Notes: generated by a model from the letters alone, not told the origin. Counted from the first letter of the stretch, positions 9,028 through 20,073 are shown. The stretch: DNA of 40,661 bases from an uncultured Pelagibacteraceae bacterium (GCA_902565955.1 CACFGR010000003.1:1-40661), one strand, 5' to 3'. Numbers and translations: made by a program.

Positions 9028-10743
9028 CTAAATATCAGCGTATACGTGAGTTTCTTTTTTGGCTCCTGGATGAGTTACCGCGCCCGAAGCCGCAGAGCCA
9101 ACAGTTTGGCTATATTTCCATAATGTACCCGAATTGAAGTCTGTTTTGCGATCTTTCCATCGCTCTTTTCTTTTAGCCAAATCGCTTTCATTAACATTTA
9201 GGGTTATCTCTCCCTTATCTGCATCGAGAAGAATTTCATCACCATCCTCAATCAATGCGATTGGACCACAGACTGCCGCTTCTGGCGATACATGGCCCAC
9301 GCAAAAACCCCTAGTAGCGCCACTAAACCTACCATCCGTAATTAAAGCAACTTTATCTCCCATCCCTTGTCCATAAATTGCAGCTGTCGTAGATAACATT
9401 TCCCTCATCCCTGGACCTCCTTTGGGACCTTCATATCGTATAACAAAAACATCGCCTTCTTTATAATTATTGTTTTTTACACATTCAAATGCGTCTTCTT
9501 CACAATCAAAGCAGATTGCATTACCTTTAAATTTTAGTTTTTCCATCCCAGCAACTTTTACAATTGCCCCCTCTGGAGCAAGATTCCCCTTTAATCCAAC
9601 AACTCCTCCTGTGGGACTCAAAGGTTTGTTGTATGGTCGTATTACCTTTTGATTAATATTAAATTTTACACTCTCTAAATTTTCAGCAATAGTTTTTCCC
9701 GTCACAGTTAAACAATCGCCATGAATATAACCACCTTCATATAAAGTTTTAATAATTATTGGCACACCTCCAGCCTCATAAACATCTTTAGCTACATATT
9801 GACCGCCCGGTTTCAGATCAGCTAGATACGGAGTACGTTTAAAAATGTCAACAACGTCATCCAGATGAAATTTTATTCCACACTCGTGAGCTATCGCTGG
9901 TAAATGTAGTGCTGCATTTGTAGAGCCACCGGTAGCAGCAACAATAGTTGCGGCATTTTCAAGAGATTTTTTGGTAACTATATCTCTGGGTCTTATATTA
10001 TTTTTAATTAAATACATGACTTGGTTTCCAGACTCGTATGCGTATTTATCTCTTTCTTCATAAGGAGCGGGCGCACCAGAAGAGTATGGAAGCGCTAAAC
10101 CAATTGCTTCTGAAACACACGCCATGGTATTAGCTGTAAATTGACCACCACAAGCACCAGCGCTCGGACAGGCAACGCATTCAAGTTCATGCAGTTCTTC
10201 TTCAGTAGCGTTTCCAGATGAAAATTTGCCAACTGCCTCGAAAACATCAACTACTGTTACATCTTTGCCTTTATACTTTCCAGGTAATATGCTGCCCCCG
10301 TACATAAAAACACTTGGTACATTTAATCTACACATCGCCATCATTAAGCCTGGAAGCGATTTATCACAGCCAGCTAATCCAACAATTGCATCATAACAAT
10401 GACCTCTTACAGTCAGCTCAGTTGAGTCTGCTATTACTTCACGTGACACCAATGATGACTTCATGCCTTGATGACCCATGGCAATGCCATCTGTTACAGT
10501 AATTGTGCAAAATTCGCGCGGCGTTCCCTCTGCCTCAGTAACTCCTTTTTTTACAGATTGTGCTTGGCGCATCAGAGCTATGTTGCATGGTGCAGCCTCA
10601 TTCCATGTAGAAACTACCCCTACAAATGGCTTATTTATGTCATTTTCATCCATTCCCATAGCATAATAATATGATCGATGAGGAGCTCTTTCTGGTCCAA
10701 CTGACACGTGACGACTTGGCAATTTGTTTTTATTAAACTTCAT
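9028..10743 (-). CDS. ilvD: Dihydroxy-acid dehydratase
   Basis: IlvD motifs: [74 protein letters not shown]. Confidence 0.97.
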   Translation of the reverse strand: MKFNKNKLPSRHVSVGPERAPHRSYYYAMGMDENDINKPFVGVVSTWNEAAPCNIALMRQAQSVKKGVTEAEGTPREFCTITVTDGIAMGHQGMKSSLVSREVIADSTELTVRGHCYDAIVGLAGCDKSLPGLMMAMCRLNVPSVFMYGGSILPGKYKGKDVTVVDVFEAVGKFSSGNATEEELHELECVACPSAGACGGQFTANTMACVSEAIGLALPYSSGAPAPYEERDKYAYESGNQVMYLIKNNIRPRDIVTKKSLENAATIVAATGGSTNAALHLPAIAHECGIKFHLDDVVDIFKRTPYLADLKPGGQYVAKDVYEAGGVPIIIKTLYEGGYIHGDCLTVTGKTIAENLESVKFNINQKVIRPYNKPLSPTGGVVGLKGNLAPEGAIVKVAGMEKLKFKGNAICFDCEEDAFECVKNNNYKEGDVFVIRYEGPKGGPGMREMLSTTAAIYGQGMGDKVALITDGRFSGATRGFCVGHVSPEAAVCGPIALIEDGDEILLDADKGEITLNVNESDLAKRKERWKDRKTDFNSGTLWKYSQTVGSAASGAVTHPGAKKETHVYADI

Positions 10744-10746
10744 TGT

Positions 10747-13386
10747 TTACTCAAAATTTTGAATAGTTTTTGTTATTTTATCTTTAGACAATTGGTACTC
10801 TTTTTCTCTTTCTTTTTGTTCTAAGATTATTTCTTCAGGCGCATTATTTAAAAAATTTTTGTCGTTCAACTTGCTGTGTATTTTAGTCAATTCTAGTTCA
10901 GTTTTTTTCAGATTTTTTTGTAGTCTTCTTTTTTCTTCTTCAAAATCAATAATACCCTTAAGTGATAAATATATCAAACCATCATTAAATATGACCTGAA
11001 CCATGCCCTCATCTTTAGAAAATTCTTCTTTTTCAAATGAGTCAGATCTTGTAAGTGAAATAATTATTTCTTTGTTTTTTTCAATTATTTCCTCTAAATC
11101 AGAACTAACATTTGAATAGCTTATTTTAATTTTGGACTTAGCGGGCACATTTAGCTCAGCCCTTGTAGACCTAATTGATGATATCAAATTTATAAATAAA
11201 GTTACTTTCTCACTATTATTAGGTTCAAAATCTAATTTCTGCGGCCACTGAGATCGGCTAATTCTCTGAGACCCTTTCTCTAAGATATTTGTTGCTTTAT
11301 CCCAAACATGTTCTGTAAAAAAGGGCATAATTGGGTGAAGCATGACTAAAATTTTTGAAAGCACGAATGAGGTAATTTGTTTGGTCTCATTAATTATTAT
11401 TTTATCATTTGAAGAATATATAATTTTTGTAATTTCGAGGTACCAATCACAAAATATACTCCACGTGAACTTATAAAGAGCATTTGCCGCTTCATTAAAC
11501 TTATAGTCTTTAATTGATTGTTCTGTTTTTTTTCTGCAAATTTCAAGTTCATTTAAAATCCACAAATTAAATATATTTTGGGTGTTTTTGATTTCAAAAT
11601 CTTCGTAAAGACATTCATTCATTTCACATAACTTTACTGCATTCCAAACCTTAGTAATAAAATTTCTATAGCCTTCAACTCTCTGCTTTGAAAGTTTTAT
11701 GTCTCTACCTTGAGCAGCCATTGAACAAAGAGTCATTCTTAAAGAGTCTGCGCCAAACTCATCCATCAATATTAAAGGGTCTATTACATTTCCTTTTGAC
11801 TTAGACATTTTCTGTCCTTTTTCATCTCTCACTAAAGCATGAACATACACTTCACTGAATGGGACTTTATTTGTAAAATATAAACCCATCATCATCATGC
11901 GAGCGACCCAAAAAAATATAATATCGAAACCGGTTACTAGAGTTGATGTGGGATAAAATTTTTCAAACTCTGGCGTTTCATCAGGCCATCCTAGAGTAGA
12001 AAAAGGCCATAAAGCTGAAGAAAACCATGTATCAAGAACATCTTCATCTTGAACAAGTTTTACATCTTTTTTGTACTTTTCCCTGGCTATCTTGTGAGCA
12101 TCATCTGAATTTTCAGCGACAAAAATTTCTCCATCTGGCCCATACCAAGCCGGTATTTGATGACCCCATATCAATTGTCTTGAAATGCACCAAGGTTGAA
12201 TATTTTCCATCCAATCAAAATATGTTTTCTCCCAATTTTGAGGAACAAATATTGTTTCTTTTGTTTTTACCTTATCGATTGCATTTAAAGACAATTTTTT
12301 TGCATTTACAAACCATTGATCTGTAAGCCATGGCTCCACCACTTCACCCGATCTATCTCCATATGGTACAGTATGAATATTTTCTTCAACTTTATTTAGG
12401 GCTCCAATAGTTTCTAATTCATTAACAATTTTCTCCCTTGCTTTAAAGCGATCAAGATTTTGATATTCGGTTGGGCAGTTTTCATTAAGCTCAGCATTCT
12501 CATTAAAAATATTTATTACTTCAAGATTATGTCTTTTTCCTATGTCATAATCATTAAAATCATGAGCTGGAGTTATTTTAACAGCACCAGAGCCTTGATC
12601 CACTTTTACATACTCATCAGCAATAATAATAATTTTTTTATTAATGATGGGAATATATGCATACTTACCTACAAAATCTTTGAACCTTTCGTCTTCAGGA
12701 TGAACAGCAATTGCCGTATCTCCAAGCATTGTTTCGGGTCGAGTTGTTGCAATTGTAATTATCTTATCTTCATTTTCTAATTTGTAGTCTATATACCAGA
12801 GCGAACCTTTTACTTCTTTTTGGATCACTTCTAAATCTGAAATAGTGGTTTTTAATTTTGGGTCCCAGTTACTTAATCTTTTATCTTTATAAATAAGTTT
12901 ATCATTATATAATTTGACGAATACAAATCTTACTGCTTTTGACAAACCTTCGTCCAGAGTAAACCTTTCTCTAGACCAATCACATGAACAACCTAATCTT
13001 TTTAATTGATTAATAATTTCATTACCAGATTGATTTTTCCATTCCCATACATGTTCTATAAACTGTTCACGAGATAAATCTTTTTTATTTATGTCTCTTT
13101 TTTTTAGTTCTCTTTCAACAACCATTTCTGTCGCGATACCAGCATGGTCTGTACCAGGCTGCCACAAAACACTTTTGCCCTGCATTCTATAAAACCTAAC
13201 CAAGATATCCTGGAGAGTATTATTTAGAGCATGGCCCATATGAAGTGTTCCTGTAACATTTGGAGGAGGGATCACTATGCAGTAAGCGTCACTTGAAGAC
13301 TCTAAAGGTTTAAAATCTCGACCATTTTCCCATGTTTTATAAATTTTATCTTCAACAAGACTTGGTTGATAATATTTTTCCAACAT
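10747..13386 (-). CDS. valS: Valyl-tRNA synthetase
   Basis: Class I aaRS HMGH (TGTLHMGHALNNTLQD) and KMSKSKGNVIDP motifs, ValS length and C-terminal coiled coil. Confidence 0.97.
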   Translation of the reverse strand: MLEKYYQPSLVEDKIYKTWENGRDFKPLESSSDAYCIVIPPPNVTGTLHMGHALNNTLQDILVRFYRMQGKSVLWQPGTDHAGIATEMVVERELKKRDINKKDLSREQFIEHVWEWKNQSGNEIINQLKRLGCSCDWSRERFTLDEGLSKAVRFVFVKLYNDKLIYKDKRLSNWDPKLKTTISDLEVIQKEVKGSLWYIDYKLENEDKIITIATTRPETMLGDTAIAVHPEDERFKDFVGKYAYIPIINKKIIIIADEYVKVDQGSGAVKITPAHDFNDYDIGKRHNLEVINIFNENAELNENCPTEYQNLDRFKAREKIVNELETIGALNKVEENIHTVPYGDRSGEVVEPWLTDQWFVNAKKLSLNAIDKVKTKETIFVPQNWEKTYFDWMENIQPWCISRQLIWGHQIPAWYGPDGEIFVAENSDDAHKIAREKYKKDVKLVQDEDVLDTWFSSALWPFSTLGWPDETPEFEKFYPTSTLVTGFDIIFFWVARMMMMGLYFTNKVPFSEVYVHALVRDEKGQKMSKSKGNVIDPLILMDEFGADSLRMTLCSMAAQGRDIKLSKQRVEGYRNFITKVWNAVKLCEMNECLYEDFEIKNTQNIFNLWILNELEICRKKTEQSIKDYKFNEAANALYKFTWSIFCDWYLEITKIIYSSNDKIIINETKQITSFVLSKILVMLHPIMPFFTEHVWDKATNILEKGSQRISRSQWPQKLDFEPNNSEKVTLFINLISSIRSTRAELNVPAKSKIKISYSNVSSDLEEIIEKNKEIIISLTRSDSFEKEEFSKDEGMVQVIFNDGLIYLSLKGIIDFEEEKRRLQKNLKKTELELTKIHSKLNDKNFLNNAPEEIILEQKEREKEYQLSKDKITKTIQNFE

Positions 13387-13793
13387 TAGTTTTTTTTGTT
13401 TTCTGTGCTAATGATGATTTTTGATGAATTTAATCTCTCTTGTATAATTTTTGTTAGCTCTTCATTAATGATTTGATCTAACTTTGACTGCGGCAATGAA
13501 GCTACTGCATCACGTACCGCCTTTTTTATTTGCTCCTCATTTACTGTATCTGCAATACTAATATCTAATTTAGATCTTTCCTCTTCAAAATTTTTTATTT
13601 TCTTATCATTAATTGGATCAGATAATTCAAGTATATCTATCTTCTCATCTTCTTTTTTTACCTCTTCATCAATTGGATTTGTGAGCTCAATTACATCTTT
13701 AGGCAGTCCTTCATCCTGACGTACAGATTTTTCGGACATCATATTTTTGATAGCGTCTAGTATCTCTTCTGTATTTGAACTATTTTTATTCAT
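13386..13793 (-). CDS. DUF2497 / PopZ-like protein
   Basis: Short acidic protein upstream of valS with N-terminal TEEILDAIKNMMSE, two D[VI][IL]EL[TS][ND]PI motifs and a C-terminal helical segment; position next to valS is typical of alphaproteobacterial DUF2497 genes. Confidence 0.65.
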   Translation of the reverse strand: MNKNSSNTEEILDAIKNMMSEKSVRQDEGLPKDVIELTNPIDEEVKKEDEKIDILELSDPINDKKIKNFEEERSKLDISIADTVNEEQIKKAVRDAVASLPQSKLDQIINEELTKIIQERLNSSKIIISTENKKN

Positions 13794-13819
13794 TTTAATA
13801 CTTTTATAGCGATAAGTAG

Positions 13820-14470
13820 TTAGAAACTAAAGCTATTTTTTTTAATGAACATGCTTAAAACCGGTATTGAGCAGTTAAATAACTTTTGTTCACTAATTGA
13901 ACGCCCATTCTTTTTGAATAATTTGGCTGAACAGATTTCTCCTTCTTGAACAATAGCAAAAAGCCTTCCTTCTTCATCTAATTGATCAATTATATTTAGT
14001 GGAACTTCTTGTATAGCACCTTCAATTATAATTGCATTAAAAGGTGATTGTTCGTTATATCCTTTCACAATTTCATTCTTAATGAAGACAACATTATTTA
14101 TATTGTTTTTTTTTATTGCATTTTCAGAATTATTAAGAAGCTGCTCATTTTCTTCAACAACGATCACTGTTTCCGCTTGATTAGATAAAATTGCACTTAG
14201 ATAACCGGTAGTTGCTCCTAATATCAAAACGTTCTCGTTAGCTTTCAAGTTTATGCTTAGAGCTATTTGGGCGATAAGGCTTGGCTTCAAAATTGTCCTT
14301 TTATCCTTTAATATGATATTTTTTTCAACATATGACATTTCTTTCATAGCCTCGGGCATAAAGTCATTTCTATCAAGGGAATAAAAAACGGAAAGCAGTT
14401 CCTCACTCATGCCATTTATTGGCTTTATTTGTCCTTCAATCATATTTTTATTGAGTATTTCTTCTGCCAT
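13820..14470 (-). CDS. Protein-L-isoaspartate O-methyltransferase-like protein
   Basis: MIEGQIKPINGMSEELLSVFYSLDRNDFMPEAMKEMSY and SAM-binding ENVLILGATTGYLSAILSNQAETVIVVE resemble the Pcm family. Confidence 0.8.
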   Translation of the reverse strand: MAEEILNKNMIEGQIKPINGMSEELLSVFYSLDRNDFMPEAMKEMSYVEKNIILKDKRTILKPSLIAQIALSINLKANENVLILGATTGYLSAILSNQAETVIVVEENEQLLNNSENAIKKNNINNVVFIKNEIVKGYNEQSPFNAIIIEGAIQEVPLNIIDQLDEEGRLFAIVQEGEICSAKLFKKNGRSISEQKLFNCSIPVLSMFIKKNSFSF

Positions 14471-14564
14471 AATCTTATTGATACGTTTATATAGTATATG
14501 ATTACTTACTTTTCAAAAGTATTCACTTTTTGTGATTATTAATGATATATAAAACTTGCATTTA

Positions 14565-14638
14565 GGCCACGTGGCGGAATGGTTACGCAGAGGACTGCAA
14601 ATCCTTGTATACCGGTTCGATTCCGGTCGTGGCCTCCA
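14565..14638 (+). tRNA. tRNA-Cys (GCA)
   Basis: Cloverleaf GGCCACG...CTGCAAA...CGTGGCC-T-CCA with encoded CCA; T-loop GGTTCGATTCC. Confidence 0.95.
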
Positions 14639-14645
14639 TTCATTA

Positions 14646-15671
14646 TTAAATTAGATGCTTTTTAAGCGATTGAATAATTCTATCTGCTTGATCATCACGT
14701 ATCCATGAATGAAAACTTTTTATCATTGTAGGTGAAAAATTTGGTAACAATTGATTGAGTTTACTTTTCATTGACCTTATCGATGCACCTTTTTCATGCG
14801 AAGCAAGATAAGCGATGTAAGATTGTGGATATTCTGGTTGCAATCTTATTAATTTTTCTGAATATTTTTGTGCATCCTTCATTTTTTCGTCGATAAAGTT
14901 GAATCTCCAAAGCTCAAAATATGTTCTCCATTGCCCATAAATATCCTCGTATAATTCAAGTGCTCTGTCCATCTCTTGATATGCTCTCTTTTTCTCATCG
15001 ATCTGAAATAAAGATGAGCCAAATAATCGACGTCCATGTGCAAACTTCTTATTTAACTTGATTGAGTTATAAGAGTGGTTCAAGGCAAGGTCAAAATTAC
15101 CACCATAATAATATGATAACCCAAAAGCAAATTGACAAAGAAAATTATTTTCATTTAATGAAACTGAACTTCTTGCAAGATTTAAAAGTGTTTTTCTAAC
15201 TTTGTTTGGATCTCTTACATTAAACATCCAGAGTTTATCGGCGTAGGACATGGCAATTTTTGAAATAGTAATTGCCAAGTCTTCTTTTGGTATCGAGCTA
15301 CTAAGTTTGTCGTATGAATTTTTTGATAATAAAAATCTAATTGTTCTTTTATCTTTTTGGTTTTTTGATTTTCTTATTACTCCATTTTCCTCAAGATATT
15401 TTAACCTTCTCCAAAGAGTTCTCTCTGGAGACTGAGTAAAATATTGAATGTCATAGAATGAAAGACCTTTATAAAAATTCACATAAAGTCTAAATACAAT
15501 CTCTAAATCCAATAAACTTGTAAGCGCTAGTGATTTAAGTACTTTAAATAACCCCCCGTATAAAAAGCTAAATACAGCCTCATCAAGTAAATTTACATTT
15601 TTAGATACTTGATCACTTCTTCCAAATCCAAATTCATAAATATTGTCTTTTTGTACTGTCATTGAGAACAT
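14646..15671 (-). CDS. Winged-helix-like N-terminus plus TPR-like C-terminal protein, putative regulator
   Basis: FYDIQYFTQSPERTLWRRLKYLEENGVIRKSKNQKDKRTIRFLLS resembles a wHTH; later helical repeats (FGLSYYYGGNFDLALNHSYNSIKLNKKFAHGRRLFGSSLFQ) resemble TPRs. Confidence 0.55.
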   Translation of the reverse strand: MFSMTVQKDNIYEFGFGRSDQVSKNVNLLDEAVFSFLYGGLFKVLKSLALTSLLDLEIVFRLYVNFYKGLSFYDIQYFTQSPERTLWRRLKYLEENGVIRKSKNQKDKRTIRFLLSKNSYDKLSSSIPKEDLAITISKIAMSYADKLWMFNVRDPNKVRKTLLNLARSSVSLNENNFLCQFAFGLSYYYGGNFDLALNHSYNSIKLNKKFAHGRRLFGSSLFQIDEKKRAYQEMDRALELYEDIYGQWRTYFELWRFNFIDEKMKDAQKYSEKLIRLQPEYPQSYIAYLASHEKGASIRSMKSKLNQLLPNFSPTMIKSFHSWIRDDQADRIIQSLKKHLI

Positions 15672-15737
15672 TTATATCTTTCTTATCAAAGTAAAACTAG
15701 ATATAAACTTTATCTTTTGTTATAAGAAATTACATAA

Positions 15738-15813
15738 TCCCCGGTAGCTCAGTTGGTAGAGCAAGCGGCTGTTAACCGCTTTGTCACTGGTTCGAGTCCA
15801 GTCCGGGGAGCCA
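15738..15813 (+). tRNA. tRNA-Asn (GTT)
   Basis: TCCCCGGTAGCTCAGTTGGTAGAGCAAGCGGCTGTTAACCGCTTTGTCACTGGTTCGAGTCCAGTCCGGGGAGCCA. Confidence 0.96.
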
Positions 15814-15815
15814 AA

Positions 15816-16553
15816 TTATAAAATTTGGCTTAAGAATGTTTTAGTTCGCTCACTTTCAGGGTTATCAAAAAAGTCTTTTGGATTTTTTGCTTCTACGATT
15901 TGTCCCTCATCCATGAAAATAATGCTATCAGCAACCTCTTTGGCGAATCCCATTTCGTGTGTAACAACAATCATTGTCATGCCGCCTTGAGCGAGGCCAA
16001 CCATCACATCTAATACTTCTTTAATCATCTCAGGATCAAGAGCTGAAGTGGGTTCATCAAAAAGCATAATTCTAGGCTCCATACAAAGTGCTCTCGCTAT
16101 TGCTGCTCTCTGCTGTTGGCCTCCAGACAACTGAGCTGGATACTTGTGTGCCTGATCATCTATTTGAACTCGTTTTAAATATTCCATAGCCTTTTCTTTA
16201 GCTTCAGCTTTTGGTAGCTTTCGAACCCATATAGGTGCAAGCGAACAATTATCTAATATGGATAAATGTGGAAATAGATTAAATTGTTGGAATACCATTC
16301 CAACTTCTCCACGAATTCTCTCAATACTTCTGCTGTCATTAGTCAGCTCTGTGCCTTCAACTATAATATTGCCTCGTTGATGTTCCTCTAATCTATTGAT
16401 GCATCTGATAAGTGTTGATTTTCCAGATCCGGATGGACCACAAATAACAATCTTTTCCCCTTTGTTAATTTCAAGATTAATATCATTCAGCACGTGTAGT
16501 TCACCAAACCATTTGTGAACATTTTTCATTTCTATCATTAATTCAGAACTCAT
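15816..16553 (-). CDS. aapP: General L-amino acid ABC transporter ATP-binding protein
   Basis: Walker [10 protein letters not shown], signature [15 protein letters not shown], Walker [15 protein letters not shown]; adjacent to aapQM-like permeases. Confidence 0.93.
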   Translation of the reverse strand: MSSELMIEMKNVHKWFGELHVLNDINLEINKGEKIVICGPSGSGKSTLIRCINRLEEHQRGNIIVEGTELTNDSRSIERIRGEVGMVFQQFNLFPHLSILDNCSLAPIWVRKLPKAEAKEKAMEYLKRVQIDDQAHKYPAQLSGGQQQRAAIARALCMEPRIMLFDEPTSALDPEMIKEVLDVMVGLAQGGMTMIVVTHEMGFAKEVADSIIFMDEGQIVEAKNPKDFFDNPESERTKTFLSQIL

Positions 16554-16555
16554 AC

Positions 16556-17638
16556 TTATCTTCCTGTATCTAATTTCTTTTCCAGTCGTTGACTATACCA
16601 ACTCATAGCATAACAAAAAACCCAAAATACTGCAGCAGCAAAAACATATCCCTCATGAGAAAAGCCTAACCAATCAGGATTTGTTCCAACAAATTGAATA
16701 ATACCAAGAAAATCAAACAAACCTATAACTAAAACCAGGGTTGTATCCTTAAATATTGCTATAAAGCTTCCTATGATTGCTGGTATAACCATTTTAAGTG
16801 ACTGAGGTAAAATTACTAATGCCATCATTCTCCAGTAGGTTAACCCAACTGCTTGTGATGCTTCGTACTGACCCTTTGGCATTGCCTGCAAACCGCCTCT
16901 CACAACTTCAGCTAAATATGCAGCTGAAAAAAACATAACTCCAATCAATGCTCGAATTAATTTATCAAAGTTGACCCCCTCGGGCATGAAAAGTGGAAAC
17001 ATATTTGAGGCCATAAATAAAACTGTTATAAGCGGAACACCTCTCCAAATTTCAATAAAGATTGTACATAAAATTGAAACTACCGGCAGCTTAGACCTTC
17101 TGCCAAGAGCTAGCATTACTCCAATTGGTAGAGATAATACAATTCCGACTCCAGCAATAACTAGTGTTAAAAATAAACCACCCCACAAACGTGTTTCAAC
17201 TGCTTCAAGGCCAAGACCACCTGACAACATAATCACACAAATGATTGGGAAAATTATAAGCAGAAAAGCACCTACCCAGCCTTTGTGCTTAAGATTAGGA
17301 ATGAGTAGATATACTCCTGATATTAATAGAATAAGATAGACAAAATTTATTCTCCATAATTCTTCAGTTGGGTATAGTCCATAAAATATAAGCTTGATAT
17401 TTTGTTGAATAAATATCCAGCATGCTCCTTCGTTTGTACAGTCATCTCGGGTCGAGCCAACAAAATTTGCATCTAAAAATATCCAGTTCACTAGTGGAGG
17501 GATTAGATTGTAAAGCAGGTATAAGCCAAAAATTGTAAGTAAAGAATTATACCAATTAGAAAAAAGGTTTTTTCTAAGCCATCCCATTGCTCCTAACTCG
17601 ATAACTGGAGGTCCCATCTCTTTGTTGGCAGCACTCAT
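16556..17638 (-). CDS. aapM: General L-amino acid ABC transporter permease
   Basis: HisM/GlnP-type permease motif [45 protein letters not shown]; operon context. Confidence 0.92.
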   Translation of the reverse strand: MSAANKEMGPPVIELGAMGWLRKNLFSNWYNSLLTIFGLYLLYNLIPPLVNWIFLDANFVGSTRDDCTNEGACWIFIQQNIKLIFYGLYPTEELWRINFVYLILLISGVYLLIPNLKHKGWVGAFLLIIFPIICVIMLSGGLGLEAVETRLWGGLFLTLVIAGVGIVLSLPIGVMLALGRRSKLPVVSILCTIFIEIWRGVPLITVLFMASNMFPLFMPEGVNFDKLIRALIGVMFFSAAYLAEVVRGGLQAMPKGQYEASQAVGLTYWRMMALVILPQSLKMVIPAIIGSFIAIFKDTTLVLVIGLFDFLGIIQFVGTNPDWLGFSHEGYVFAAAVFWVFCYAMSWYSQRLEKKLDTGR

Positions 17639-18817
17639 TTATCTTTCACCATCAACTTTCATAAATCTGTTAAATAAATTCATAATTAAAGATGTGAAAA
17701 GGCTTAAAAATAGATATACACCCATCACCATTCCAATAATTTCAATTGCTTGACCAGTTTGCATTAATGCCGTTCCAGCAAATACCAAAACGAGATCAGG
17801 ATATGCAATAGCAGCTGCCAAGGAAGAGTTTTTAGTTAAGTTTAAATATTGATTAGTTAATGGCGGTACAATAACTCGCAAAGCCTGAGGAATTATAATT
17901 AGACGAAGTATTAGATTTTGTTTTAGACCAACAGATTTTGCAGCTTCTGTTTGACCTTTCGACACCGCCATGATGCCGCCTCGGACCACCTCTGCAATAA
18001 ATGAAGCTGTGTACATGGCTAACGCAAAAGTTAGAGCAACTAATTCAGGTATTAACTTTACGCCACCTTTAAAATTAAAACCTTTTAACTCCGGGTATTC
18101 AAAAGAAACTGGAAAACCAGTTGCAGCTAAACTAATAAAGAATGTGCCTAAGATTAATGCAGTTGATACATAGAAGGCAGGGAATCTCTCTCCAGTTCTA
18201 TTTTGTCTACGTTTTGCCCAAATGAATATTCCAATTGAAATTATTATTGTTAGCCAAAGTAAGTAAAATATTATTGAAGATCCCTCACCGAATACAGTGT
18301 CAGGTATAAACAAACCTCTGTTATTTAGAAAAAATGAATCGTAAAGCTCTAAACTTTGCTTAGGTTTTGGAAGTGCCCTTAAAACAGCAAAGTACCAAAA
18401 AAATATTTGAAGAAGTAATGGGATATTTCTAAGAATCTCAACATAAGCCTCTGCGATCTTTGCAATCAGCCAATTAGATGATAACCGCATGATACCTACT
18501 GTAAATCCGATTATTGTTGCAAAAAGAATTCCTATTCCTGCAACCAGCAGGGTATTCAATAAACCAACAATAAATGAGTCAAAATAAGTAGATGTTGGAG
18601 AGTACTCTATAAGAGTCATGCCTATATCAAATTGAGACTCAACCCCAAGAAAATGAAAACCGCTTGCTAAGCCCCGTTCCAACATATTGCGAGCTGTGTT
18701 AGTAACAATGTAGTAAATACCAAGAGCTACTAACCCTAATGTGATAAGCTGATAGAAGACTCCTTGAACACTTCTATTAAATAGAAAGCTTCCTAATTTT
18801 GATCTATCCGTCTCCAT
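17639..18817 (-). CDS. aapQ: General L-amino acid ABC transporter permease
   Basis: EVVRGGIMAVSKGQTEAAKSVGLKQNLILRLIIIPQALRVIVPPLTNQYLNLTKNSSLA; operon context. Confidence 0.92.
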   Translation of the reverse strand: METDRSKLGSFLFNRSVQGVFYQLITLGLVALGIYYIVTNTARNMLERGLASGFHFLGVESQFDIGMTLIEYSPTSTYFDSFIVGLLNTLLVAGIGILFATIIGFTVGIMRLSSNWLIAKIAEAYVEILRNIPLLLQIFFWYFAVLRALPKPKQSLELYDSFFLNNRGLFIPDTVFGEGSSIIFYLLWLTIIISIGIFIWAKRRQNRTGERFPAFYVSTALILGTFFISLAATGFPVSFEYPELKGFNFKGGVKLIPELVALTFALAMYTASFIAEVVRGGIMAVSKGQTEAAKSVGLKQNLILRLIIIPQALRVIVPPLTNQYLNLTKNSSLAAAIAYPDLVLVFAGTALMQTGQAIEIIGMVMGVYLFLSLFTSLIMNLFNRFMKVDGER

Positions 18818-18858
18818 AACCGCTAAAAACTATATATTGATTTGAATTATTTACACAT

Positions 18859-18888
18859 AAAAAAGGGGGCCTAGTGGCCCCCCTTTAA
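18859..18888 (-). terminator. GC-rich hairpin with T-run between aapJ and aapQ
   Basis: Minus strand: AAAGGGGGGCCACTAGGCCCCCTTTTTT, placed after aapJ and before aapQMP. Confidence 0.85.
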
Positions 18889-18918
18889 AGTGATCTTTGC
18901 TAGAAATTACTTCAACTT

Positions 18919-19944
18919 TTATCTAGCTGGAGGAGCGTAAAGAACTCCACCGTTTTTGTAAGAAGCATTTGGTGATCCTGCTCTTGCAAGGCCTACAGGA
19001 GTATTTTCACCGACGTGTTTTTCATAAACATCACCGTAGTTTCCTACCATTGTTACAATGTCATAAGACCAGCTATCACCAAGGTTTAAACCTGCGCCAG
19101 TTCCACCCTCTTTACCACATAGTCTTGCAACTACTGGGTTTGAAGTTAATGCACAAGTAGTCTTAGCATTTGACTGAGTAAGACCAAATTCTTCAGCTTC
19201 AATCATCGCATTAAGTGACCATCTTACTACGTCTGCCCAGTCACCATCGCCTTCTCTAACAACAGGACCAAGAGGTTCTTTTGAAATAGTTTCAGGAAGA
19301 ACTACGTGAGCATCAGGATCTGCAAGCTTTGTTCGTTGAGCAGCTAGTCCTGATTTGTCAGTTGTATATGTATCACAACGACCTTCATCGTATGCGTTTA
19401 CAACTTCGTCAGCCTTTTCAAACACAACTGGTTCATATGCCATTCCATTGGCTCTGAAAAAGTCGGCCATGTTTAATTCAGTTGTCGTACCTAAATTAGT
19501 ACAAACACTTGCACCATCTAGTTCCATTGCACTAGAAATGCCAGAGTCTTTTCTAACCATAAAACCTTGTCCATCATAAAAATTGACACCAGCAAACTCT
19601 AAACCGATTTGAGCGTCACGTGATAATGTCCAAGTTGTGTTTCTTGATAAAACATCAATTTCACCAGCCTGAAGTGCGGTAAATCTTTCTTTAGCAGTAA
19701 GAGGTACGTACTTCACTTTATCTGGATCTCCAAATATGGCAGCAGAGACAGCACGACATACGTCTACATCAATACCGCTCCAGTTTCCATTTTCATCTGG
19801 GTTTGAAAAACCAGGAACTCCCTGACTTACTCCACAGTTGAAAAATCCTTGTGATTTAACAGTGTCAAGCGTTCCAGCAAATGCTGTTGGAACCATCAAT
19901 ACTGAACAAACTAAACCAAGGAATGAGATTCTTATATTATACAT
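18919..19944 (-). CDS. aapJ: General L-amino acid ABC transporter substrate-binding protein
   Basis: Signal peptide, GTLDTVKSQGFFNCGVSQGVPGFSNPDENGNWSGIDVDVCRAVSAAIFGD; first gene of the aap cluster. Confidence 0.95.
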   Translation of the reverse strand: MYNIRISFLGLVCSVLMVPTAFAGTLDTVKSQGFFNCGVSQGVPGFSNPDENGNWSGIDVDVCRAVSAAIFGDPDKVKYVPLTAKERFTALQAGEIDVLSRNTTWTLSRDAQIGLEFAGVNFYDGQGFMVRKDSGISSAMELDGASVCTNLGTTTELNMADFFRANGMAYEPVVFEKADEVVNAYDEGRCDTYTTDKSGLAAQRTKLADPDAHVVLPETISKEPLGPVVREGDGDWADVVRWSLNAMIEAEEFGLTQSNAKTTCALTSNPVVARLCGKEGGTGAGLNLGDSWSYDIVTMVGNYGDVYEKHVGENTPVGLARAGSPNASYKNGGVLYAPPAR

Positions 19945-20073
19945 AAGTGATTAATCCTTTTTTTTATTTAATTAATTAATTTTGAAGGAGAAATTTAATC
20001 ATAGTTTTGTATGGATGAGAAATAAAAAAATACTCAAAAAAACAATTGTAGATCTACATTTAGTATCTAAAAT

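Noticed and set aside
10468-10674. Short plus-strand ORFs antisense to ilvD, valS and other housekeeping genes
   Set aside because: Entirely contained in well-supported genes on the opposite strand, with no independent evidence.
15781-15990. 69-aa plus-strand ORF starting [16 protein letters not shown]
   Set aside because: Starts inside tRNA-Asn and runs antisense to aapP.
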